Part shown: positions 17,763 through 27,938 of the stretch, one piece after another
Layout of the letters: each line of letters begins with the position of its first letter
How positions within the stretch are numbered: position 1 is the stretch's first letter
NCBI RefSeq assembly: GCF_004209755.1
Contig: NZ_CP035913.1
Span: 1,426,001 to 1,490,000, forward strand
Source: Pseudoduganella lutea
Lineage (GTDB): Bacteria > Pseudomonadota > Gammaproteobacteria > Burkholderiales > Burkholderiaceae_D
Reading direction: 5' to 3'
Length of the DNA stretch: 64,000 nt
Position numbers and translations under genes: made by a program
The notes under the pieces: generated by a model
Told to the model about the DNA's origin: nothing
The model's database searches: none
What the model saw: only the letters and a program-made list of their open reading frames with translations

Positions 17763-18665
17763 TCAGGCCGGGAAGACCCCGGTCGACAGGTAGCGGTCGC
17801 CCCGGTCGCAGACGATGAACACGATCGTTGCGTTCTCGACCGTTTGCGAGACGCGCAGCGCGATCTCGCAGGCGCCTGCCGCGGAAATGCCGCAGAAGAT
17901 GCCCTCTTCCGCCGCCAGGCGGCGCGCCATGCGCTCGGCCGCGGCCTGCGACACGGATTCCACCTGGTCCACGCGGGCCTTGTCGAAGATCTTCGGCAGG
18001 TACGCTTCCGGCCATTTGCGGATGCCCGGGATCGACGAGCCGTCTTCCGGCTGGGCGCCGATGATGCGCACGCCCGGATTCTGTTCCTTCAGGTATTGCG
18101 ACACGCCCATGATCGTGCCGGTCGTGCCCATGGCCGAGACGAAGTGCGTGACCCGGCCTTCGGTGTCGCGCCAGATTTCCGGCCCCGTCGATTCGTAATG
18201 CGCGCGGGGATTGTCGCCGTTGGCGAACTGGTCGAGGATGATGCCCTTGCCGTCGCGCTGCATCTGCTCGGCCAGGTCGCGGGCATATTCCATGCCGCCC
18301 GTCTTCGGCGTCAGCATGATCTGCGCGCCGTACGCGGCCATGCTCTGGCGGCGTTCCTCGGACAGGTTTTCCGGCATCAGCAGGATCATCTTGTAGCCGC
18401 GGATCGCCGCCGCCATCGCCAGTGCGATGCCGGTATTGCCGCTGGTGGCTTCGATCAGCGTATCGCCCGGCTTGATGTCGCCGCGCTCTTCGGCCCGGCG
18501 CAACATCGACATCGCCGCACGGTCTTTCACCGAACCGGCCGGGTTGTCGCCTTCCAGCTTGCCCAGGATGATGTTGTTGCGCGCCGCCGCTTCCGCGCCC
18601 GGCAGGCGCACCAGCTGGACCAGCGGCGTGTTGCCGATCGTGTCGGCAATAGTTTTGTATGCCAT
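17763..18665 (-). CDS. cysM: Cysteine synthase B
   Basis: A 300-residue PLP enzyme that makes cysteine (or S-sulfocysteine) from O-acetylserine. The PLP lysine is K47 in NPAGSVKDRAA and the phosphate loop is TSGNTGIALAMAAA. The CysM-type substrate loop region (PENLSEERRQSMAAYGAQ) and IPGIRKWPEAYLPKIFD near the C-terminus separate it from CysK. The start is the ATG at 18665. It is monocistronic on the minus strand, with a TAGAAT-like -10 element about 40 nt upstream. Confidence 0.93.
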   Translation of the reverse strand: MAYKTIADTIGNTPLVQLVRLPGAEAAARNNIILGKLEGDNPAGSVKDRAAMSMLRRAEERGDIKPGDTLIEATSGNTGIALAMAAAIRGYKMILLMPENLSEERRQSMAAYGAQIMLTPKTGGMEYARDLAEQMQRDGKGIILDQFANGDNPRAHYESTGPEIWRDTEGRVTHFVSAMGTTGTIMGVSQYLKEQNPGVRIIGAQPEDGSSIPGIRKWPEAYLPKIFDKARVDQVESVSQAAAERMARRLAAEEGIFCGISAAGACEIALRVSQTVENATIVFIVCDRGDRYLSTGVFPA

Positions 18666-18776
18666 GCGTTAGCTTCTTATCTTCACCAAAACAGCCATTC
18701 TAGCCCGGTTGACGTCCGGCCGCTCGCCACCGCCCCCGGTTGGCGACGATGGCGGGTGGCGCAGGCGGTGGTGGGT

Positions 18777-19853
<1,077 letters not shown>

Positions 19854-19856
19854 GTT

Positions 19857-22800
19857 CTACGCTCCTCCCAGCAGGATGTCGACGCCGTGCGGGCCGCCGT
19901 CTTTCACCAGCGGAATGCGAGCAACGCCGTCGACGATATTCAACGGTAATCCGTCCAGCGTAACATCGATCACCTTCGCCGCGGTCCCGTTTGGATTGCG
20001 CACCGCGATGTCGTACGAACCGCCGTCCGGCAGCGCGTAGTGCACGTGGAATTCCGGCCAGTCGTCGGGAATGCGCGGTGCGACCACCAGCGTGTCGCCG
20101 TTCTCGATCGTGCAGCCCAGCACGGATTCGAGGCCGACCCGGAACATCCACCCGGCCGATCCCGTGTACCAGGTCCAGCCGCCGCGGCCCACGTGCGGCG
20201 CGGCGCCGTAGACGTCCGCCGCCACCACGTAGGGCTCCACCTGGTAGACATCCGCCGCTGCCCTGTCGAGCGCATGACTGACGGGCGACAGCATGCGCAG
20301 CAGCCGCGCGGCGCGCCCGCGCCGCCCTGCCTCGGCCAGCGCCCGCACGGCCCAGCAGGCGGCGTGCGTGTACTGGCCGCCGTTCTCGCGGACACCCGCG
20401 ACATAGCCCTTGATGTAGCCGGGATCGTGCGGCGTATCGACGAACGGCGGCGTGAGCAGCCGGATCAGCTTGTCGTCCTCGGCCACGAGCCGGGCCTCCA
20501 TCGCATCGAGCGCCTGCCGCGCGCGGTCGGGCGGTGCCGCTTCCGAGATCACCGCCCAGGCCTGCGCCAGCGCATCGATGCGGCACTCGTCGCTCTCCTT
20601 CGAGCCCAGCGGCGTGCCGTCGTCATAGTAGGCGCGGCGATACCACTCGCCATCCCAGCCCGCTTCGTTGACGGCCCGCGCCAGGTGCGCCAGGTGGTCG
20701 GCATAGGCCCTCACCCGCGCGGTGTCGCGCCGCTGTTCGCAGAACGGGATGAAGTCACGCAGGATGCGCACCAGGAAAAAACCCATCCACACGCTTTCGC
20801 CTTTGCCCTCGCGGCCCACGCGGTTCATGCCGTCGTTCCAGTCGCCGGTTCCCATGAGCGGCAGGCCGTGCGCGCCCTGCGCCAGCGAGCGGTCCAGCGC
20901 GCGGCAGCAGTGTTCGTAGATGTCCGCTTCGGTGCCCGCGGGCGTTGGGGACAAGTAGGCTTCGTCCTCGCCGTCTTCCAGCTGGCGCGCGGTGAGGAAC
21001 GGCGCCACCGCGTCCAGCACGTCCAGGTCGCCGGTCGTCTTCACGTAGAACGCGGTGATGTAGGGCAGCCAGCACAGGTCATCCGAGAAACGCGTGCGCA
21101 AGCCCTGCTCCATCGGCGCCGGATGCCACCAGTGCAGCACGTCGCCTTCCTCGAACTGGTGCGCAGCATGCAGGAGAATCTGCGCCTGCGCCAGGTCGGG
21201 CCGGGTGTAGACCAGCGCGGAGGCATCCTGCAACTGGTCGCGGAAGCCGAATGCCCCGCCGGACTGGTAGAACGCCGAGCGACCCCAGATCCGGCACGCC
21301 AGGTTCTGGTACATGAGCCAGCCGTTCATCATCACGTCCAGTTCCTTCACCGGCGTATCGATGCGTACCGCGCCCAGCGTGCGGCGCCAGAAATCGGCCA
21401 CCTCCTCCAGCGCGGCCTGAACGGCCCCCGGCGCCCGGTAGCGCCGCACCAGTTCCAGGGCCATGTCGCGCGCCCCCATGTCGCGACCCTGTGTTTCACC
21501 CAGCAGGAAGACGCAGCTGACGGTCTCGCCAGGCGCCAGGTCGTGGACGGCCTGGAACGCGGCGCATGGATCGAGGCCGCTGCCGGTCGCATGGTCGAGT
21601 GCCGGCACGGCCAGCCCCGCGGGCCGGCTGGTCGTGCCATGCCGGCCAAGGAAAGCGGCGCGGTCGGCCGTGAAATGGGTCACCTGCGCGCCGGGCGCCA
21701 CGATGGCCGCGAACGTGAGCCCGTCGGCAAATACGCCAGCCTGCGCATTCGTGGCCAGCAGGACCCCAGTAGCCGCATCGTGTTCGGTGACGACATGGCC
21801 GCTGCTGTCGGCCGGCGTGCCGCCCAGCACGAGGTGCTGGCACGAATACAGCGACACGCGCCGCGGCCGCGCATCGCCGTTGGTGACCGTCAGCCGCACG
21901 ATCTTCACCGGGTCGTGGCGCGGTACGAAGACCAGCGTTTCCTGCCGCAGGCCATGGCTGGCATGGTCGAAGCGGCTGTAGCCGAAACCGTGCGCCGCCT
22001 CGTAGGGGGCGGCGGCCGGCACCGGGCCGGGCAGCGGCGACCAGAATTCGCCGGTATCCTCGTCGCGCACGTAGAGCGCTTCGCCGTGCGGATCGGCCAC
22101 CGGATCGTTGTGCCACGGCGTCAGCCGGTGGACGCGGCTGTTGCGGCTCCATGTGTTACCGGCGCCGCCCTCGCTGACCAGGCAGCCGAAGCGTTCGTTC
22201 GAAAGCACGTTGGTCCATGCCAGCGGCGGGCGTTGCAATCCGTGAGCATGGCGGTCCCAGTCCATGCGGATCACATATTCGTCGCCGGCGGCGTTGAAGC
22301 CGCCGTAGCCATTGAAGAACTGCAGTGCCGGCCGTTGTTCGATCTCAGGCCGGACCGGCACATGCTCCGGGGCGGGTACCGACACGCGGTGCTGTGGCGG
22401 CACCGATGCGTGGCCATCGGGGTGCGATAGCGCGGGCAGCTTGCCACGCACGACGAGGTGGGCGGTGCGCTCGAACCGGGCCAGGTGATCCGCCTTGAAA
22501 TCGGCCGTGCGCCGTACCAGCAAGCCCTGCTCGACGGCGGTACCGTTGCCGTATTCGTCCATCACGAGCATGTTCAGGTTCAGGCCCTTGGCCTGCCAGA
22601 GGCGCCGCGCGGAAAGCAGCGCCTGCAGCATCAGGTCGTCCGGGCCGGCGGTGTGCACGACGGCCAGCTGGCCCTCCGGCAGCCCGTACTGCGCCGTACT
22701 GGACGGTGCGGCATCGGCAGGTGCAGCCTCTCCCCTTTCGCCCGCTTCCCGCGCCCGCGCCGCCGACTGGCCATACAGCACGGCGGCGGCAAGCTGGTGG

Positions 22801-23801
22801 TAATACTCGGCCTGCGCGGCCGGCAAACCGACCTGCCCCAGCAACGCCGTTTCCCGCAGTTGCGCATCGCCGAGGATCGCCGGCACGTTCATGCCCGGCA
22901 GGGCCGCCGCGAGCGCCAGCGCCTCGGCGCGGGTGGGCGCGGTACCGAGCATGAACACGAGCCGGGCCTGTTCGCCGACGCCCAGCGCCAGCGTGCGGCG
23001 CTGGGCCATCGCCGGGTCCAGCACGTTACCGACGGTACCGGACAGCGCTTCCTGGTCGAGTCCCCGCGGATGCCACGGCCCCCGGCCACGGCCCAGGAAG
23101 CGCGCCCGGTCCGTCTCGAACTGTGGCTCGCTGCCGCCCAGCGCGGCATTCACCATCCACAGGCCCGGCTCGTTGGCGCCGCGCGGCCGCCGGTGCGCCA
23201 GCAAGGCGCCCGTTGCCGCATCGTGTTCGGTCTGCACGAACAGCTTGGAAAATGCCGGGTGCGCCGCTTCGTCGGCCTGCCGGGCCAGTACCACCTCCAG
23301 GTAGCCGGTCAGTTCGATCAGCCGCGAACGGCCGGACAGGTTCGTGACGACGATGGCGCGCAATTCCACGTCCCGGTCCGGGTGCACCACCACTTCCATG
23401 CGGGCGAGAATGCCGTGGGCCGATACTTCCAGCCACATGCTGGCCAGTCCGGCGCCGGCGGCGCGTTGCAGGTCGGGATCCTGCCCCGCGCATGGCTGGG
23501 CGCCGATCGACCACAGGTCGTGGGTTTCGGCGTCGCGCAGGTAGAAGTACCAGCCGTCGGCATCGGCCACGCGGTCGCCGTGCCAGCGCGTCAGCGCGAT
23601 GTCGCCGGCGCGCGTGAAGCCGCTGCCCGATTCCGTTATCAGCGTGGTCAGGCGGCCGTTCGACAGCAGCCGAGAATTAGGCTGTAACTGCGTCGGCTGT
23701 AACTGCGCAGGCTGTAACTGCGTCGGCTGTAACCGCGTTGGCGGCTGCTCCGCATCCGCGCCGGTACCGGCGTTCATCGTGGTCGATGCAGGGGTTGTCA
23801 T
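19857..23801 (-). CDS. GH94-type glycoside phosphorylase, cyclic beta-1,2-glucan synthase C-terminal architecture
   Basis: A 1314-residue protein. Two similar beta-sandwich domains are visible, starting near residue 50 (LLSNGRLTTLITESGSGFTR) and residue 530 (LSNERFGCLVSEGGAGNTWS), followed by an (alpha/alpha)6 barrel. The barrel carries GH94 features FEEGDVLHWWHP and GTGDWNDGMN, with the putative catalytic Asp near residue 987-990. This is the layout of the C-terminal half of NdvB/Cgs without the glycosyltransferase. Stand-alone forms include 1,2-beta-oligoglucan phosphorylase. No signal peptide is seen, so it acts in the cytoplasm. The start at 23801 has GAGGGAAC just upstream. Confidence 0.85.
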   Translation of the reverse strand: MTTPASTTMNAGTGADAEQPPTRLQPTQLQPAQLQPTQLQPNSRLLSNGRLTTLITESGSGFTRAGDIALTRWHGDRVADADGWYFYLRDAETHDLWSIGAQPCAGQDPDLQRAAGAGLASMWLEVSAHGILARMEVVVHPDRDVELRAIVVTNLSGRSRLIELTGYLEVVLARQADEAAHPAFSKLFVQTEHDAATGALLAHRRPRGANEPGLWMVNAALGGSEPQFETDRARFLGRGRGPWHPRGLDQEALSGTVGNVLDPAMAQRRTLALGVGEQARLVFMLGTAPTRAEALALAAALPGMNVPAILGDAQLRETALLGQVGLPAAQAEYYHQLAAAVLYGQSAARAREAGERGEAAPADAAPSSTAQYGLPEGQLAVVHTAGPDDLMLQALLSARRLWQAKGLNLNMLVMDEYGNGTAVEQGLLVRRTADFKADHLARFERTAHLVVRGKLPALSHPDGHASVPPQHRVSVPAPEHVPVRPEIEQRPALQFFNGYGGFNAAGDEYVIRMDWDRHAHGLQRPPLAWTNVLSNERFGCLVSEGGAGNTWSRNSRVHRLTPWHNDPVADPHGEALYVRDEDTGEFWSPLPGPVPAAAPYEAAHGFGYSRFDHASHGLRQETLVFVPRHDPVKIVRLTVTNGDARPRRVSLYSCQHLVLGGTPADSSGHVVTEHDAATGVLLATNAQAGVFADGLTFAAIVAPGAQVTHFTADRAAFLGRHGTTSRPAGLAVPALDHATGSGLDPCAAFQAVHDLAPGETVSCVFLLGETQGRDMGARDMALELVRRYRAPGAVQAALEEVADFWRRTLGAVRIDTPVKELDVMMNGWLMYQNLACRIWGRSAFYQSGGAFGFRDQLQDASALVYTRPDLAQAQILLHAAHQFEEGDVLHWWHPAPMEQGLRTRFSDDLCWLPYITAFYVKTTGDLDVLDAVAPFLTARQLEDGEDEAYLSPTPAGTEADIYEHCCRALDRSLAQGAHGLPLMGTGDWNDGMNRVGREGKGESVWMGFFLVRILRDFIPFCEQRRDTARVRAYADHLAHLARAVNEAGWDGEWYRRAYYDDGTPLGSKESDECRIDALAQAWAVISEAAPPDRARQALDAMEARLVAEDDKLIRLLTPPFVDTPHDPGYIKGYVAGVRENGGQYTHAACWAVRALAEAGRRGRAARLLRMLSPVSHALDRAAADVYQVEPYVVAADVYGAAPHVGRGGWTWYTGSAGWMFRVGLESVLGCTIENGDTLVVAPRIPDDWPEFHVHYALPDGGSYDIAVRNPNGTAAKVIDVTLDGLPLNIVDGVARIPLVKDGGPHGVDILLGGA
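23680..23739 (-). repeat. Four 15-nt tandem repeats in the GH94 gene 5' end
   Basis: The unit GGCTGTAACTGCGTC (plus-strand view) occurs four times in phase, with one to three differences between copies. On the coding strand it encodes repeats of the type LQPTQ/LQPAQ in the first 45 residues, just before the first folded domain. The number of units could vary between strains without changing frame. Confidence 0.9.
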
Positions 23802-24006
23802 GATGTTCCCTCGCTTCCCTTGGTTCAGGCAGGCGCCCTCGTTGGCGTCGTCGTTGGTTCCACATTGACAGCGATGTTCGCGTGCCACCTTGCGCAGCCG
23901 GGTGACCGCTCGAACTTGTCCGGCTGCGACCTTACCATGTACCGATGCGTGCCGACGCGCCGCTCGGGCGTGGCGATGTGCATGACGGGCAGCCGGACGG
24001 CACCGC

Positions 24007-27000
24007 TCATCGTTTTTTCTCCCCGGCCGGCATGTCGATGGTCAGGGTGGCGGGCACGGCGCGGATCGTGACGGCGCCATCCTGGACCTGGACGGGCTTG
24101 CCGTCGAGCAGCGCCGCACCGGGCTGGCCCGTATACGGCCAGCGCAGCACGATGCCGCCCGGCGGTATCGCCAGCCCGGCGTCGACCCGCAGCGCCAGCC
24201 GGTCGCCGGTGCGGCGCAGGCTGTAGCCAAGCTCGCCGTAGGGGGTGCGCAGCCGGCGGATCGCGATGCCTTCGCCGTCCAGCCACGCGGGCGGAATGCC
24301 TTCGGCCAGCAGCAGCGCATGGTCCGGCTCGCGTTCATAGGCGAACGCATCGAGCGCGGCGCGCATGAAATCCGATGAAATCCAGCCATGCGGCATGTCG
24401 CCCAGGAAGCGCGGCGTGCGCGGCTCGCGGCCGACCACCTCGGCCCACTGATTCCAGGCGCGCGGGCGCTGGTCCGCATAGAACCAGTCGAGGAGTTCGT
24501 GTGCCTTGTCGCGCCACCCCAGCCGCACGAACGCGCTGACGTTGCGCAATTCGTAGGGCGTGTAATCGTCCCATGCTTTCTGGCCGTCGCGCCGGGCGGT
24601 GAAAAAGTCCCAGTACTTGCGATAGGTGTTCTCCAGCAGGCCGCGCGGCATATGCTGCTGCTCGCCGCCCGGCGTCAGCGCGATCGTCGTCGACGTGGGA
24701 TCGAAGTCGCCCAGTTCGGCCGCGCCGGGCAGGTAATCGATGCCATGCCGCGCTGTCGCGGCGGCCAGCGACGCATACAGGTCATGGCGGAATTCATCGC
24801 GCTGGCGCGCCAGGCGGCGCGCATCGCCCCGACGCCCCAGCGCCGTGGCGATCGCCACCGCATCCTTGTAGCCACGCAGCGCCCAGAAGCCGTCCCAATA
24901 GGAATGCATCGGTTTTTCCGAATATCCTTCGTGACTGATCGAGGCGGGCATCAGCCCATACAGCGGCGTGCCCCGCTGCGCGGCGGTGCGTTCCGACTGG
25001 CGCAGCGTTTCCATGTAGCGGGCCGCCGCATCGATGCGCGGCCACAGGGCTTGCAGCGCGGCCTTGTCGCGCGTGTAGCGGTAAAGTTCCGCCGCCAGGA
25101 AAATGAACTCGCCATGGCTGTCGTTCTCCGGTACCGGGTCGGCGCCCCGGTGGTCGACGCAGCACGGCACCTTGCCATTGCCGAACTGGTAGGGCGCATA
25201 CCATTGCAGGTAATCGGCGGCGATTTCCGGCATTCCCATGCGCAGCAGCGCCTCGGACATCATCGCGCCATCGCGGATCCACGAGCGCAGGTAGGAACGC
25301 GTGCCGGGCTGGATCGCGGCGCCGTCGCGCGTCATCAGGATGTGCGCCAGCGACGAGCGCAGCGTGTTCACCAGGTGCTGCCCCGCCGGCGGCACGTGCA
25401 GTGCCACGCCATTCAGGCGCGCCCGCCAGTCGTCCGCCACCTGCGCCAGCGCGCCGTCGAGCCCGGCGCTCTCCACGACGCCGGGAGAGCCCGTCAATGG
25501 GGCTACCACGCCGACGACGGCGCTGCCGCGTGCCGGCAGCGTGATTTTCCAGCGCAGCGTGCCGGATGCCATGCCGGTTTCGTCGCGCACGGCGCGGCCG
25601 GTGCCGCCGCCTTCGAACGGCAGCAGGCCGGCATCGAACGTCGACAGTGCCACGGTGTCCGGCGCGCGCAGCGGGATGAAGGTGCTGACGCCCACGGCGA
25701 GCGCACGGCCATCCCACGCGATGTCGCGGATTGGCGCGAAGCCGCCGGGCGTGTTCAGGAACTGGCGCGGCGCGTTGACCTGGAAGGGCCGCGCTGCCAG
25801 CACGAGCTCGAGTTCCTGCGGCGCATCGCGCAGGTTGCGCAGCTCATAGCGGGCCAGCAGTTGCGATGCCTCGCGCGTGCCGGCCGCCGCCGCGGTCGTC
25901 GTCAGCATCCAGCCGGGCGCACGCCAGTGCACCGACGGTATCGGCAGGTAGCCGTCTTCCAGCGACTGCGTGACGTCGACATCGGCCCAGCCGTGCAGGC
26001 GGCCGCCGGCCACCACGAACGGTTCCAGTGCCGGACCGCCGCGCGCCGGTTCGATGGCGCCATCCTCGGACAGCAGCGCGCCGTGGCGCGCTCCGCCATC
26101 GACGCCCACCAGCGTCCAGTAGGGCTGCTGGCCGGAAAACCCGCGCGGATACCGGCCTCTCGGCGCCGCGGCCGACAGCGCATCGATGAAGGCATTGGGC
26201 GTGGCACCGAACGCCAGGTCCTTCACCTCCACTTCCGCCAGCGCATAGCCCTGCGCCGGCCCCTCCTGCACCAGCAGGCGGATGTAGCGCGCCTCGGATT
26301 CCGTCAACAACAGCGCATCGCTGCTGCCGTTGCCATCGCGCACGGAGCGCACGACCTGCCATGCTTGCCCATCCATCGACAGCGCCACGTCATAGCCGCT
26401 GGCATGCCGCCCGGGCAGCCAGTGCAGCACGAGGCCGCCGAACTCGCGCAGGGTACCCAGGTCCACGGTCAACTGCCGCCGGCCCGCATCCGCGACCCAG
26501 GCCGTATCGTGCCGGCCATCGACCGCCAGCGAGGCCGGGGTAGCCGGCGTGTCCGATGCACCGGCCTGCGCCTGCAGGGCGGGCCACGTGGCGGGCGGCA
26601 GCGGCAAGGCACGCAGCACCAGTTCGTCCAGCCAGATGGAACCCTTGCCGCCGCTGCCGGCGCTGACGACGAACTCGATCCGGTCGGCCCGCCGCAAGGT
26701 GCGGTCCTTCGCCGGTCCCCATGCGAACGCCACCTGCCGCTTCTTGAACCGTACCTGGGTCCAGCCGCCCGGGAACACATAATCGGGCAGCCGGTACCAC
26801 CAGACATTGTCGCCGGACGCATCCGTCAGCTTGAATTCAAAGTGGTTCGACGGTGCGTCGGCCTTCACCATGAACGAGATCTCGTAGTTGTCCGGCAGGT
26901 CGAGCGGCAGCGCGCGGCGCGCGAAGGCATAGCCGCCCTTGCCGCCGAAGTCGAAGTCGAGCCGCAGCGCCCGGCCCCGGAAGCCCGGCACGGAAGCTGC

Positions 27001-27132
27001 CTGCGCCGCGACGCCGTCGGAGGCCTGGGCCTGCCATGGCGCGAGGGTTTCAAAGCCGTCCAGGATAACCGGCCGGGATTGGGCGCCTGCCAGCGCGGGC
27101 GCCAGCAGCAGTGCGGCGAACGATGTCCTCAT
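24007..27132 (-). CDS. Exported (alpha/alpha)6-type glycoside hydrolase-like protein with discoidin-like domain
   Basis: A 1041-residue protein with a signal peptide (MRTSFAALLLAPALAGAQS). Residues about 20-170 look like a carbohydrate-binding beta-sandwich (GFRGRALRLDFDFGGKGGYAF) and residues about 185-310 like an F5/8-type C (discoidin) domain (DTAWVADAGRRQLTVDLGTL). The C-terminal half has barrel motifs such as SYLRSWIRDGAMMSEALLRM, ENDSHGEFIFLAAELYRYTR and HSYWDGFWALRGYKDA. I infer a glycoside hydrolase or related enzyme of unassigned family. Its start overlaps the permease stop (ATGA). A 205-nt gap with no gene follows before GH94. Confidence 0.7.
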   Translation of the reverse strand: MRTSFAALLLAPALAGAQSRPVILDGFETLAPWQAQASDGVAAQAASVPGFRGRALRLDFDFGGKGGYAFARRALPLDLPDNYEISFMVKADAPSNHFEFKLTDASGDNVWWYRLPDYVFPGGWTQVRFKKRQVAFAWGPAKDRTLRRADRIEFVVSAGSGGKGSIWLDELVLRALPLPPATWPALQAQAGASDTPATPASLAVDGRHDTAWVADAGRRQLTVDLGTLREFGGLVLHWLPGRHASGYDVALSMDGQAWQVVRSVRDGNGSSDALLLTESEARYIRLLVQEGPAQGYALAEVEVKDLAFGATPNAFIDALSAAAPRGRYPRGFSGQQPYWTLVGVDGGARHGALLSEDGAIEPARGGPALEPFVVAGGRLHGWADVDVTQSLEDGYLPIPSVHWRAPGWMLTTTAAAAGTREASQLLARYELRNLRDAPQELELVLAARPFQVNAPRQFLNTPGGFAPIRDIAWDGRALAVGVSTFIPLRAPDTVALSTFDAGLLPFEGGGTGRAVRDETGMASGTLRWKITLPARGSAVVGVVAPLTGSPGVVESAGLDGALAQVADDWRARLNGVALHVPPAGQHLVNTLRSSLAHILMTRDGAAIQPGTRSYLRSWIRDGAMMSEALLRMGMPEIAADYLQWYAPYQFGNGKVPCCVDHRGADPVPENDSHGEFIFLAAELYRYTRDKAALQALWPRIDAAARYMETLRQSERTAAQRGTPLYGLMPASISHEGYSEKPMHSYWDGFWALRGYKDAVAIATALGRRGDARRLARQRDEFRHDLYASLAAATARHGIDYLPGAAELGDFDPTSTTIALTPGGEQQHMPRGLLENTYRKYWDFFTARRDGQKAWDDYTPYELRNVSAFVRLGWRDKAHELLDWFYADQRPRAWNQWAEVVGREPRTPRFLGDMPHGWISSDFMRAALDAFAYEREPDHALLLAEGIPPAWLDGEGIAIRRLRTPYGELGYSLRRTGDRLALRVDAGLAIPPGGIVLRWPYTGQPGAALLDGKPVQVQDGAVTIRAVPATLTIDMPAGEKKR

Positions 27133-27938
27133 CCTTTCACGCTCCCCACCAGCAAACCCTGGATGTAATAGCGCTGCAGTCCTAGGAACAGCAGCAGCAC
27201 GGGCGCGATGGTCAGCACGGCGCCGGCCATCATCAGTTCGTTGTCCTGCACGTGTTCGCGCGACAGCGAGGCCAGCGCCACGGGCAGCGTATACAGCTCG
27301 CTGTCGGTCAGCACGATCAGCGGCCACATGAAGTCGTTCCACGTGCCGAGGAAGGTGAAGATCGCCAGCGTCACGAGGATCGGTCCCAGCAGCGGCAGGA
27401 CGATCGCCCGGAAGATGCGCCACTCCCCTGCCCCATCCATCCGCGCCGCTTCGAGCAGGGCATCGGGAATCGACAGCGCATACTGGCGCACGAGGAAGAT
27501 GCCGAACACGGAGGCCAGCGCCGGCACCAGCACGGCGCCGTAGGTGTTGACGAGCCCGAGGTGCTTCAACAGCAGGAACAGGGGCAGCATCGCCACCTGC
27601 GCGGGCACCACGAGGGCGCCGAGCAGCGCGCGGAAGATGCGGTCGCGGCCACGGAAGCGCAGCTTGGCGAACGCATAACCGGCGGTCACGTTGAATGCCA
27701 GCGACAGCACGGTGGCGCCGGTGGACAGCAGCAGGCTGTTGAACAGGTAGCGCCCGATGCCGGCGTGGGCAAACAGTTCCCGGTAGTTGGCCAGCGTGGC
27801 CTCGGCCGGTACCAGCGGCGGCGGGAATGCGCTGGCCTCACCGGGCCGCATCAGCGACACGGCCACCATCCACACGAGCGGAAACACGGCCAGCAGGCCG
27901 GCCAGCGCCATCACGGCGTTGAGGAGGATCTTTTTCAT
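27129..27938 (-). CDS. Sugar ABC transporter permease (MalG-like)
   Basis: A 269-residue inner-membrane protein with six predicted helices. The conserved EAA loop is EAARMDGAGEWRIFRAIVLP, which contacts the ATPase. The end LQRYYIQGLLVGSVKG is typical of MalG-type carbohydrate permeases. It overlaps both neighbours by 4 nt (the MalF-like permease before it and the discoidin-domain protein after it). It should form a heterodimer with the MalF-like subunit. Confidence 0.93.
   Translation of the reverse strand: MKKILLNAVMALAGLLAVFPLVWMVAVSLMRPGEASAFPPPLVPAEATLANYRELFAHAGIGRYLFNSLLLSTGATVLSLAFNVTAGYAFAKLRFRGRDRIFRALLGALVVPAQVAMLPLFLLLKHLGLVNTYGAVLVPALASVFGIFLVRQYALSIPDALLEAARMDGAGEWRIFRAIVLPLLGPILVTLAIFTFLGTWNDFMWPLIVLTDSELYTLPVALASLSREHVQDNELMMAGAVLTIAPVLLLFLGLQRYYIQGLLVGSVKG

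Noticed and set aside
24388..27168. A 926-codon plus-strand frame opposite the discoidin-domain gene
   Set aside because: Its His/Arg/Gln-rich translation has no family features, and the minus-strand gene has a signal peptide and barrel motifs.
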